Assembly: GCF_000372725.1 (NCBI RefSeq)
Contig: NW_005196456.1
Coordinates: 240,162 to 304,161, forward strand
Reading direction: 5' to 3'
Origin: Emiliania huxleyi CCMP1516
Lineage: Eukaryota > Haptophyta > Isochrysidales > Noelaerhabdaceae
DNA: 64,000 nucleotides
Position 1 is the first letter of the stretch. Each line of letters starts with the position of its first letter. Position numbers and translations under genes: made by a program. Below, piece after piece: positions 26,615-37,207 of this stretch. The notes beneath the pieces are model-generated. The model was not told the origin of the DNA and ran no database searches. It saw only the letters and a list, made by a program, of their open reading frames with translations.

Positions 26615-29600
26615 ATGCAGGATGACGTCGTCATATCTCAGGCTATGTTGGACGACGCGCTCGACGTCATCCTCCCGCTGGAGGAAGGCGGAGTGGACGC
26701 GCTCGGCCCAGTGTCGCCGGCGTGCGGAGGCGGCTGCTGGGGGCCGCTGCTCGGCGAGACTGCTCCCTGCTCGTTTGATTTCCAGCGGCCGCAGAATCCG
26801 GGCCACTTCAAGAACAAGTTTTGCCCCGCCTGCCGCGCCGGCGGGATTCTGCTTCCCGTGTCACGCGTGCGCGCGCTGGCCGCGGAGCAAGTCGCGGTGC
26901 TCAAGAATGGCAAGGGGGAGGGGGTGTGGAGCAGCGACCTGGCGCTCGGGCCCGCGCGCTTCCGGCTGTGCAACCACACCGCAAAGTGCAGCGGTCCGCC
27001 CCTCCTCCTCCTCCGTGACCCTGACCTCGACCCCGCGCTCGGCGCGTTTGCCGCTCTGCCGTCCCACTGGACTGAAGGCGCTCTCCCGCAGACACCTCCG
27101 AGACACCTCCTGCGCACTCCGCGCCACCCACCGAGGAGCTTCCTACGCACTGCTGGGTCACTGCCCCGACGCCATCCAGACGCTACCAACACCCTACCAA
27201 GCCACTGCCCCGCAGGCGGCACGCTGCTGCTGCGCGTCTCGAAAGGAACGCTCGTGCCCGCCGCGGCGCTGCAGCTCAAGGCGGACGACGCGCGGCGCGC
27301 CGCCGCCGCGGCCGCCACGGCTCCCTTTCCCCCCTCCTCCGCCTCCGCCTCCGCCTCCGCCGCCTCTGCGCCCGCCGCGCCGTGGGCGCCTCTGTCGGTA
27401 GTCGGCTCGAAGCGGCTGCGGCCGCTGGACGCGTCTTGCTCCGCCTCCGCCTCCGCCTCGGTCACAAGCGAGAGCGGCGACGGCGTCACCACCGCCGGCT
27501 GCGTCGACGAGGCCGAGTTCCTCCGCTCCGTCGTCACGGCGCAGGCCGCAGTGCGCACCGCCATCGAGGCTCGCGCCGCGTCGGGCCCGATCTCCGCGAG
27601 CGTCGCCTCTGCCATCCTCGAGCTGCTCCGCTGCACGTCCGAGCTGGTCGCGGCGCAGAGCGACCTTGCGCTCGATGGCGCCGTCGCATACCGCGGCTGG
27701 CCGCGACGGCGCAGCAAGAGCGGCGGCAGCAAGAGCGGCGGCGAGGCTTTCACGCCGCTGTCCGAGGTTGGCGAGGAGAAGGAGGAGGCGGAGGAGAAGA
27801 CTGACGGGGACACCGACTCGGACGACTCTGCCGACACGAGCCGCACCGGAGACACTCGCGAGACAAACAGCGTCCCCATCCGCTCGGGCCTCGCGGCGCG
27901 GCGCGAGGAGGCGCGGGGGACTCTCGCGACGCCATTCTCGTACGCCTCGCTCGCGCGCGCCGTCGACAGCCGCGGCTCGTCAAACAGCCTCCTCAGCAAC
28001 AGCGAGAGCTCACGCGCGCGCAGCAGCGGCCGCACGCCGCGCGAGGGCAGCCGCGGCCGATCCACCACCAGCCGGCGGGAGATCGGCGCGTTGCCCGGCG
28101 TGTCGGAGTCGGTCTCGCGGCTGGTGCGTCGCACGCTTGTGCGCGTGGGCCCGGTGACGGGTCGCTTCTACGGCTCGAAGCTGGCCAAGCAGGCCGAGAA
28201 GGCGTTCGAGCGCTACTCGACCGAGTACCACCTGCAGCAGGTGAGGCTCCGCCTCGTGCTCTGCGCGGTGGCGGTGCCGCTCATCCTGCTCGCTAACACA
28301 AACACGCACCAGGGCAGCACGCACGCGGCGCTCGCGCGGCTACTCATCGCGATGCTCGCGCCGCCCACGCTCCTCCTCACCGCCGCCCTGCTCAGCTGGT
28401 TCCGCCCGACGCGCCGTTGGTGGGCTCTCCCTCCCTCCCTCCCTCCCTCCCACTCTCCCTCCCTCTACCCCTCTCTCTCTTTCTCTCACCGCTTCTCCCC
28501 TCCGTGTCGCTCTCCTCTCGTTTTCCCCCTCTCCCGCCCCCCTCTTCTCCCTTGCGCTGCGTGTGGCAGCCTCCCCTGACCGGCCGCCCGCCGCGCGCAG
28601 GTGGCGATTCCACGTCGTCGCGGCGCTCGTCCTCTCGTACAACGCAGTGGTGTGGTCGGACGCGCTGCTCGACTTCAGCACCTGGTCGTCGCACGACAAG
28701 GAGTACCACACCACTTGGCAGCTCAACTGGCTCATGCTGTCGCTCGCGGGCTCGGGCTTCCTCTTCTCGCTCGACCTCACCTGGGCCGCGCCGCTGCTGC
28801 TCGCAATCTACTGCACCTACCTCGCCGCGACCATCTCCCTCTACGCCCTCTGGTGGAACGACTCGGAGCAGGGGGGATGGACGTGGGAGGTGGCGCGGAC
28901 GGCGATGCAGGACCCGGGCGAGGCGGTCGTACAGCAGGCTCCGCCCCCTCCCCGCCCCCTCCCCGCCCCCTCCCCGCCCCCTCCCCGCCCGCCTCTCGCT
29001 CGCTCCCGCCGCCGCCGCCGCCCCTCCCCCGCCTCTCCCCCGCCTCACGCCTCCTTCCCAGGATCACAGTACTCCCAGTGCGAGTGGCTCGACGACATGG
29101 TGGGCCGCGTCGACCTCGAGAAGATTGCGCGCAACGACGACGAGCGCGACCTCGTCGTCCAGATCCAGCAGACGCGTGGTCGCGAGGGGAGCACGTACCG
29201 GCCATTTGAGCTCGTCGGCCCCCAGCTTCCTCTCTCTTGACCCACGGCGTCTCTGCTGTAGGTACGGGCCGCCGCAGGGAGCGAGCCAGTGCGCGCCGGA
29301 TAGATGGATAGGGGCGAATCAATAGTGAGGCCAACCACGGGACACCGGCAGGGCGAGAGGGAAAGCCACACGCGGGTGTGCCGCACAGACGCGAACACGA
29401 CGCTTGGCCAGCTGGGCTATCGCACGTCCTGAGGGCGGCCAGCTCTCGCACGCCGCGAGGTGTGTGCTTCTCTCTCTTCATACGAGTGCTGGTGTCCAAA
29501 GGTGCGGCAGGGTTACTTCCTAGACACTTCCTAGACACTTCCTTGTTCGCACCACAGGTGCGGCGGGTTCTCGCAGGACCTCCTCTTCGCCTGCACCTCC

Positions 29601-32540
29601 GCGCTCGGCTTCGGCGGCAACAAGGAGGCGCGAGAGGCTGCGCGCGACTCTGGCCAGCTCGGCCTCTGCATCGACGCACTCGGCGAGGCAAACATCACGA
29701 TCGCGAACCCGCTCGGGCTGCTCGCGCCGGGCGGCAATGGCGGCAGCCCCGGCGGAGGCAACGGCGGCAGCCCTGGGGGCAGCCCAGGCGGCGGCAGTGG
29801 CCCTAGCTCAGGGAGCGGCAGCTCGCCGCCGGGAGGAGGCTCTAGCGGCAGCTCGCCGCCGGGAGGAGGCTCTAGCGGCGGATCGCCGCCGGGAGGAGGC
29901 TCTAGCGGCGGATCGCCGCCGGGAGGAGGCTCTAGCGGCAGCTCGCCGCCGGGAGGAGGCTCTAGCGGCAGCGCGCCGCCGGGAGGAGGCTCTAGCGGCA
30001 GCTCGCCGCCGGGAGGAGGCTCTAGCGGCGGATCGCCGCCGGGAGGAGGCTCTAGCGGCGGATCGCCGCCGGGAGGAGGCTCTAGCGGCAGCTCGCCGCC
30101 GGGAGGAGGCTCTAGCGGCAGCTCGCCGCCGGGAGGAGGCTCTAGCGGCGGATCGCCGCCGGGAGGAGGCTCTAGCGGCGGATCGCCGCCGGGAGGAGGC
30201 TCTAGCGGCAGCTCGCCGCCGGGAGGAGGCTCTAGCGGCAGCTCGCCGCCGGGAGGAGGCTCTAGCGGCAGCTCGCCGCCGGGAGGAGGCTCTAGCCAGG
30301 GGAGCGGCGCTGGCAGCCCGCCTCAAGGCAGCACGGGGGGCGGCAATGGTGGCAACCCAAACCCGCCTCAGGGCAACGGCGGCCAGCAACCGCCGGGCGG
30401 CAACGGCGGCCAGCAACCGCAGGGCGGCAACGGCGGCCCACGCTCGCGCCGACGACTCGACGAGACGCCGCCCGTTGCGCCGCCGCAGCTGCCTTTGCCA
30501 CCGCAGCTGCCTTTGCCGCCGCAGCTGCCGCCGCCGCTCTCGCCAGTGTATAACCTGACGCTGATCGCGTCGCCGGCGCTCGGCGCGGCTCACTCGCGGA
30601 CGACGATCGACTGCCTCGTGCTCTCCTTGCTCGCGCTGCTCATCTTCTTCGCCGCGGCGCGCATCCTCTCGCGCTTTGAGCGGCTCTCCTTCCTCAACAC
30701 CTTCTTGCTGCAGGCCGCACACCAGCTGCCGCACACCCCCTGACCTCTGCAGAGACCCGAGAGTTGAGAGCCAGTGCTCCATTTTCAGCGCCCTGCTGGC
30801 GCAGCCTCCCCCCTTGCTCCGTCTGCAGGCCAAGATCGTCGAGCAGGCGGAGCAGCTGTCGGGCGAGCAGATCGAGCTGCTCGCTGTCTTCTCCAACCCG
30901 ACCACCATGATGGTGTCGAGCTCGCACGTGGAGAGAATCGAGCCGCTCAAGGCGCCCTGGGCCATCGGGAGACGCATGCGACACGTCTCACGCGCGCCTC
31001 CCTTCCGACACACCCTCGCGGTGACTCACATCGGACGGCCCCCACGCCTCTGCGACGCCTCCGAGACACCCCTGACGCCTCCGCGCCTCAGCACCGCACA
31101 CCCTTGGCAGGTTGGCCAGGAGCTCAAGTCCCTGTTTCGGCTAGTGCCGCCCGTGCACGTGCACATCGAGCCGGCCGACTCGACTCCGCCTCACGCACGG
31201 CTGGTTCAGGTAGCCTCCCGAAACTTCGCGCGGAGCATTCCGGTATAGGCCGCCTCGCTCGCCGACGTGCGGCAGGTGCTCTCGCGCCACTCGCCCTCGC
31301 TGCTCCTCTTCTCGGGGCACTCGTTCGTCGGTGCGGCCTCTGCCGTGGGCTGTGGGGGATGCCGTGCGGCTCCTCCACCCACCGGCCGGGCACGTTCCGC
31401 GTAGGCACGCTCGCGCTTGAGCTGCCATCGGGGCGCGTGCAGCTGCCTCCCTCCAAGCTGCTGATCGAGGAGCTCTCGCCAGAGCGAGCGAGCCGCCTCT
31501 CCGCCGTCGTGCTCAACGGCTGCGAGACGGTGTCGCTCGGCTTTGAGATTGTGCGCGCGCTGCCGCACTTGAGCGTCATTTGCTGGGTGAGAAGCCCTCC
31601 CCATCCCCGCGACCGCACATACACACACAATCCCCCACTCCCCTTCCCTCTCCCCTCCGCTATGCTGCAGGCGACCATCACGGAGGACTCGGCTGCGCGC
31701 GCCTTCTCGCAGGGCTTCTACGACGCCGTGGGCACCTCGCTCCTCTCACGCGAGAAGGAGCGCCACACGGCCGCCTCCCTCCGCCCATGCCCCCCCGACA
31801 CCCTCCAAGCCGCCAGAGGGCGCGCCAGTTGGCAGCACACCCAGACCCAACCCCCTTCCACGCCCTGCACCCTCCCTAGCGCCCGCCAAGCGCCCACGTG
31901 ACACGTCCACGACAGGTCCACGACACGCCCCGCAGGTCGACCTCGACCTCGCCTTCGAGTCCGGCCTCGAGGCCTTTGTCGAGGCTGGCTTCGCGTCGGG
32001 CGACCCGGCCGCCTTCCTGCACGACGAGCTACACCCGCACAGGCGCTTCCCCGTCTTTTCGGGCTGCTACGGCTGCTGCCCGCCTGTGCACGGCGTCGTC
32101 CTCATGCTGCGGAGCGTGGGCGGCCGCGTCGAAGCCAAGGCGATGCCCGAACGCCCCCCCCCCCCTCCACGCCACCACCACCCACCGCTCACGCGGCGCA
32201 CCGCTGTTCACAGGCACCCTCCCTCGCGCTGCGCGGCAGCCGCTGGCAACGGCAGGTCGTGTGCGGGGACTGGTTCCCCGTAGAGGAGCCTTCGGACTTG
32301 GTGGACTACGCAGCGCGCTACGCGGCCAGCCACCGCGAAGCCGCTTCGGCGCCGGCGCCGGTCTGCCAGCCCGTCAAGGGCGGCGGCGCCGTGCATCGCG
32401 GCAAGGAGAGCGGTAAGGAGGCCGGCGTGTTGCTGGTGGGGGGCGATGAGCGGCCGGAGGAGACACCAGAGGTTGCCGGTGGCGATCGAGCCATGGTGGC
32501 CATCGAGATGGACACGCTGCCTGTCCGACACAAATTGTAA
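26615..32540 (+). CDS. Multi-pass membrane protein with C-terminal CHAT (caspase-like) domain
   Basis: Twelve exons keep frame (about 1455 residues): 26615-27077, 27216-28419, 28601-28917, 29062-29173, 29558-30713, 30829-30951, 31111-31209, 31249-31330, 31405-31586, 31671-31769, 31936-32139 and 32214-32540. The N-terminus has Cys-rich motifs (FCPAC) of unknown family, then a disordered Ser/Ala stretch. Several hydrophobic segments follow (around 28240-28420 and 28600-28860), an extracellular-looking Cys-containing part, a 16-copy SSPPGGGSSG stalk, one more membrane helix (IDCLVLSLLALLIFFAAA), then a CHAT domain. CHAT hallmarks are FSGHS (catalytic His, exon 8) and VVLNGCET (catalytic Cys, exon 9), then ALPHLSVICWATITEDSAARAF. 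CHAT domains are caspase-related peptidases. The exon 3/4 junction and the 39-nt intron 7 are the least certain points. Confidence 0.7.
29820..30298 (+). repeat. 30-bp tandem coding repeat, 16 copies
   Basis: The unit agctcgccgccgggaggagg plus ctctagcggc encodes SSPPGGGSSG in exon 5 of the CHAT gene. Units alternate between agctcg and ggatcg starts, giving a higher-order pattern of about five units. Confidence 0.95.
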
Positions 32541-32862
32541 GCCAGTTCCACGACCTGAGCAATACGTTTGTGGGAGTTGCGTTCCCTCTAAAGGTATCAA
32601 CCGCGTGGACCAAGGGTCCAAGGCCCACAGCAAGATAGGGAGTTACAGCTACAGGAACTGATGGACCTCTCTCCCAGCGGAGGATGGCAGCCAACTTTGG
32701 CGGACGGCATGCACTGGGGTGTTCATGGGGTCCCGTACCATGTGCGGAATCGACCCTATCCAGTGCTCAAGTGCTCAGTAGGGGGGGGGGGGGGGGCGGA
32801 CCCCCCAGACGTTTCCTTTCGGACTGCCCCCGCCCGGGGCCAGGGCCATCAAAAACACAGCA
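32541..32862. other. Intergenic with a dispersed repeat copy
   Basis: Bases 32726-32780 match 47113-47158 (cgtac-atg-tgcggaatcgacc-tatccagtgctca). A 13-base G run follows at about 32781-32796. No gene. Confidence 0.5.
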
Positions 32863-34192
32863 ATGGCGGCAGCGGCCACCCTCCCCGCCCCCCCCGACCC
32901 CACCGCAAGTTCGATCCGGCCCCTAGCTGCGCAGCTACGCAATGAGGGTCGCCACGAAGAGGCGCTGCGCACCATTGGCCGCCACCTGAGGGCCAGCAGC
33001 AGCTCTGCCAGTGCCCTCAACGCCGCAGCACGGCTCTGCAATGAGCTCGCGCTGTCGTCGATGCGCGAGGGCGAGGGCGAGGGCTACTCGCTCGACGCTG
33101 CCTTTGAGTATCTGCAGGTTTCGCTGGGCATGCGAGGCACTACGCGCGAGCTGCAGGCTGGCTCGCCAACACACCGCCATTTGCGTATATATATGCAGCG
33201 CACCCCGACCGCCCAACCCGCGCAGGCCGTCTCGCTCAACAACCTGTCGATCTTTTACTCGCGGACTGCGCAGCCGCAGCGCGCACTGCGCTGCCTCCTG
33301 CAGGCGAGTCGGCTCTAGCACCGCCTTGGAGGCGATACAATCACGCATCACGCCGAGCAGTTGCTGACATAAGCGAGGCATGGCCCGCCTTCCGCAGGCG
33401 CGCCGTCGGAGTGGCGCTCCCCGGCGGCGAGGGCCGAGGCGTGGCGCTGCTGAGGGCTCCGAGGACGACATCCGCGTGCACGTGGCGCTCAACCTGACGG
33501 CCGTGCTCGCCGACCTCGGGCGCCACCGTGAGGCGCTCGAGATGGCGCACGAGGCGGTGGAGGACCTGAGGCGCGACGCGGTGGAGCGCGGGGAGGCGCC
33601 GCAGGCGTCGCTGCTGTCTGCCGCCTATCACAACCTCGCGGTGCAGCAGGAGCGGAGCTAGCATGGGTTGAAGAGATGGCTTGCCCCCAGCGGACGGTAG
33701 CCATTAGAAGCCCGCAGCGCCCCAACAATCGGGAAAGGCCTCCCTCCCCCGGTCCCTGCGCTGGCGGCCGCCGCTCTGTCCTACAGCTTCCCACGATTTT
33801 GCGCCCAGGAGAGGCTAGGCGCCGCACGCGGCCACGTCCTCTCGTACCGTGCTGCCATCCAAGCCGCTCGGCGCTGCGGGGAGGAGCCACACCGTGGCGG
33901 CGGCCCACCTCTGATAACCTCGAGGCCTCTCACAGCTCGCCGCTGTGGACAGGACGGCAAGTCGATGGCCGCCTACCTGGGAGACGCGCTGGAACAAGCG
34001 GAGGAAACGGGTCGAGGATCTGCGGCGCCTCGACCGCAGTCTGCTGCGGCGCGTCGACGGCCCGCAGCGAGCGTGGCCACGCGACCAGCCAGCGGGGCAG
34101 CCATCCTCCCGCCGCCCCGCACCCGCCCCGCTACGGCGCAGCCGGTGTCACGGTCTCGAATCCTGCCGGGGCCGGGTGCGGTGGTCGGCTGA
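32863..34192 (+). CDS. TPR-repeat protein, kinesin-light-chain-like
   Basis: Exons 32863-33117, 33226-33303, 33398-33651 and 33814-34192 splice in frame to 321 residues; ATG at 32863. Helical pairs typical of tetratricopeptide repeats are visible: RNEGRHEEALRTIGRHL, SLNNLSIFYSRTAQPQRALR, NLTAVLADLGRHREALEMA and AAYHNLAVQQE joined to LGAARGHVLSYRAAI. TPRs are protein-binding scaffolds; no catalytic domain is present. Introns 2 and 3 begin with GC and show the direct-repeat pattern. If the last intron is not used, the protein stops at 33661 after AVQQERS; the splice is preferred because it continues a TPR helix. The final 60 residues are Pro/Arg-rich and may not all be coding. Confidence 0.6.
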
Positions 34193-34362
34193 GGGCTGAG
34201 GCGCCCGGCCTTTCGATGACGTAGAGAGTCGTAATAAGCGAGATGAGGGGCGCCTATGTGGCGGGGGGGAGCATGGTCCCATAAATGAATATATAGCCGA
34301 CGAAGACCCGTAAATAAATAAAAAAGGGACACCTCTACTGTGAGAAACGGCGAAACGGGGCC

Positions 34363-35370
34363 ATGTCCGACTCCGAGGCTTCCATGCCGGGCCTGGAGCC
34401 GTTCCACGTGCGTCAGATCCGGATGGTCGAGCGCGTCCTCGGCCAGAAGGTGTCGCCACGCGACCACGCGATGATTGATTGTCTCGCGGAGCGCATGGAG
34501 AGGTACGGTTGGCACTCCGTCAGCATCAACCCGGTGCCGCTTGGGTATCAGTACATCATCCAGGCCAAGTCTGAGAAGAGGCGGGAGGATGAGGCCAGGC
34601 AGCAGGCCGCGCAGGACGCTGCGCAGCCTCAGCCTACCGCCACTTTCGCCGCACCGCCCGTGGCACCGCCTGCCGCCGCTGCCGCTCCGGCCGCAGCATC
34701 GCAGGCACACTCGCAGCACCAACAGGCGCAGCAACCCCGGCCCAACGAGTCGCCCGAGGGGTGGACGAGGGTCGGGAAGGGCGGCAAGCCGGACAGGTTC
34801 ACCATGAAGAACTTCGGCCGCAACCCGCCAAAGTCGGGCAAGCGGAAGCAGGAACACCGCAAGCCCGCACCCAAGGGAGGTGGACCCCCACCCCCTTCTC
34901 CCAAGGTGGTGGACAAGAACAGGCTGAGCGCATTGGGCGCTGGCCCTTCTGGCACCAGCGGGAGCACCGAGCGCGCACCGCCGCGCTCTCCCTCCCCCAC
35001 CTCGCCGCCTGCCAAATCGCCGCGGCCGTCTGCGCCTGCTTCCGGGTATGACTCCGAGCTCGAATTTTCCGACGCTGAGGCGCGGGATAGGGTGGCAGGG
35101 GTTGTGCACGACGCAGTGCAGCAGGCTGTGATGCAATATGGCTATGACGACGAGCTCTACCAGGCATGGAGGGACGGCGAGATAGGCGAAAAGGACTTGC
35201 CGGAGGAGGTGATGGCTATGACTTTGGACCTTTGCGAGAGGTGGCGAGCGGAGCAAGCGCGGTGTAGGCGCGCCCACGCGGCGCAGCGGCTCTCCCGCGA
35301 CCATAGCCCCTCCCGCAGCCGCAGCCGTAGCCGCAGCCCCAACTCTTGCTGCTCTTCTAGTGTCGGGTAG
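34363..35370 (+). CDS. Unrecognised single-exon protein, possibly gag-like
   Basis: ATG at 34363, 335 residues, no intron. The first 80 residues are compact and mixed-charge (EPFHVRQIRMVERVLGQKV); the middle is Pro/Ala/Gln-rich with a basic patch (KSGKRKQEHRKP); an acidic helical part follows (SELEFSDAEARDRV, then DDELYQAWRDGEIG), and the end is an Arg-Ser run (SRSRSRSRSP). No known domain is recognised. Context is repeat-like: ggacacctctact 30 bp upstream and gatgggtaaaaagga 115 bp downstream also occur side by side at 6.76-6.79 kb. This suggests a retroelement ORF1/gag-like protein or a gene carried in a repeat, but no reverse transcriptase is in the window. An SR-type RNA-binding host protein is the alternative. 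Confidence 0.5.
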   Translation: MSDSEASMPGLEPFHVRQIRMVERVLGQKVSPRDHAMIDCLAERMERYGWHSVSINPVPLGYQYIIQAKSEKRREDEARQQAAQDAAQPQPTATFAAPPVAPPAAAAAPAAASQAHSQHQQAQQPRPNESPEGWTRVGKGGKPDRFTMKNFGRNPPKSGKRKQEHRKPAPKGGGPPPPSPKVVDKNRLSALGAGPSGTSGSTERAPPRSPSPTSPPAKSPRPSAPASGYDSELEFSDAEARDRVAGVVHDAVQQAVMQYGYDDELYQAWRDGEIGEKDLPEEVMAMTLDLCERWRAEQARCRRAHAAQRLSRDHSPSRSRSRSRSPNSCCSSSVG

Positions 35371-35840
35371 TGACCAGGGGGTGAGGGGACGGATTGAAGA
35401 TCCCTCACACCAAGATCGTGCAGGGCGGGGACACATGTCCCTAAATCCCATCTCGTCTCAGAGTTTGACCGTTTTTATTTATTTGCAGATGGGTAAAAAG
35501 GAACAGGTCCCCGCGCCCGTGCGATCTGTGTGCAGGGTTCTTTGTACTTCGTGCAGCTCCACGGCGTATATTGGTGTTGTTTACTGGACGTCCCAGAGCG
35601 TCGCACGCGTACGCCGTGTGCTGTGCGCCGTCTGACCGTTGCAAGCGCTGCTCTCAAACCCCCTCGTAGAGCCCGTCAACACAAGAGTGAGCGCGCGCGT
35701 TCAAGCTCATCGAGGAGCGGCTCGCCAAGCTCTCCGCCGCGTACGCCGCGTGCGTGCGGCTTGCCATTCCCGGTGCCTCCGCCTTGAGCCGCTGCAGCCG
35801 AGTCAGACCGTACGCGCGCGCGCGCGCGCATGCAAAGCCA

Positions 35841-36493
35841 TCAGGAGGCCTTTGGCAAAAAGACAAGCGCTCGCAGCGCTTGGGCCGCGGCCCGGACGAC
35901 CGGGTTGCCTTGGTGAAGGTAGAAGGCTGCGTGCAACGCCGCCGGCGAGATGCCCTGCTCGCAGCACAGCCGTGGGATGCACCAGCCCTGCAGCCACCGC
36001 AGGAGCGCGCCGCTGCGCACATTTGCCAGCGTGGCGGGGGAGAGAGGAGCAGCGTGGTGCTCGCTGACCAGCACGGCAAACCTCTCAGCGTATGAGCAAG
36101 CAAACTCCGCCGCGCGAAGGCGAGAGCGTTCAGTAGCGAGATGAGCACTGGGAGGCGGGCGCCTCCGCCCGACAGGGCGAGCGAGCGAGCCGACTGGACG
36201 GTTTCCTGCGGCTTCGCGCTTTCGACGAGAGCCGCCCACCACTCGACGGGACTAGGCTCGACTGCATGCAGCGAAAAGCCGCCTCGCCCAACCTCATGCC
36301 GTGCCGCCGCCGCACTCGGCGGAGACGTCTCGCAGTCATATCCGCAGTGCTCGTGGCTCATCTCAAACACCATCGCCTCCTCCTCGGGTGGAGGAGCGTT
36401 GCGACGCATGGCCGGCGCGGCGCCCATCGGCAGCGAAGCTTTGAGCAACGAGTGGCGCTGGTCTCTGAGCAAAAGAGGCACCGAGTCGGTCAC
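35841..36493 (-). CDS. Unidentified protein, gene model incomplete
   Basis: Two overlapping frames carry protein-like sequence and must be joined by a short intron: 36493 to about 36170 (MVFEMSHEHCGYDCE, then PVEWWAALVESAKPQETV) and about 36120 to 35841 (FACSYAERFAVLVSEHH, ATLANVRSGALLRWLQGWC, FYLHQGNPVVRAAAQALRAL). A 49-nt GT-AG intron after GGGARLP would do it, otherwise the locus has a frameshift. The frame at 36493 begins with GTG, so an upstream exon probably supplies the start; the first internal ATG is at 36427. The second half is helical and might be an alpha-solenoid repeat. A further exon may run down to about 35654. No function can be assigned. Confidence 0.35.
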
Positions 36494-37207
36494 GAGCAGA
36501 CGGTCAGTGGGCTGCGAGCGTGCTGAGGGATTGCCAGCGCGAATTTCTTTTTATTTTCTCGCACGGCTTCGGTGAGGGGCAAAGAGTGAAAGAGTGGCAG
36601 GCTGCGTGAGCGTGCGCGGGGCTCGGCTCGAGCGCGACGAGTTCGTGTGGCTCGACGGCTGCTGCAGGGCTGGATGGGCGGCTGCGAGGGTAGAAGCGGC
36701 CCGGCAAAGGATGAAGCCGCCGCGAGTCACACACACACAGGCCGCGAAGAGCTCTCAAGATGTCGATAGAAGCACTCGGCAGGTGCGAGGTGGCGCGGAG
36801 TGCACCTGCCTCAGGGCTCACGCTGTGGCTCAGGGGGCCTCAGGCCTCCCAGGGCGTCCTTGGGAGATGTACCGTGGTGCGTGGTACCGAACGCGAATCG
36901 GGAATCGCGAGCGAATGCTTGAGTGACAATCAAGATTTTGTAAACGCGGCTTTGGTCGGTCATGGCAGCCGGCACCGCTTCTAGGTCGTAAGCTGAAGCT
37001 GCGTGATCTGCATATTCAGATTTTGGACGGCGTGATCCTCGTGGTTGCAGCCGATCCACATCTCGGAGCTCGTGATGTGCGAGGTGGTCAGCACGTCACA
37101 CGCTTCGTTTCCCTTCTTCCTTTGAATTCAAAGAAAACGCACGCGCAGCACGCTCTCGCGCTGCTCTGAGCACCCAACCCCGTGTCCAGCTGCATCTTCA
37201 CCCCGAT
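36494..37207. other. Intergenic, no gene recognised
   Basis: Bases 36773-36815 resemble the stem sequence of the foldback at 39500-39641 (cactcggcaggtg and ggcgcggagtgc). It contains the presumed promoters of two divergent genes. Confidence 0.4.

Noticed and set aside
29737..30558. (+) frame rich in RREEALAA repeats
   Set aside because: It is the out-of-frame reading of the 30-bp repeat; the frame giving SSPPGGGSSG continues into a membrane helix and CHAT domain.
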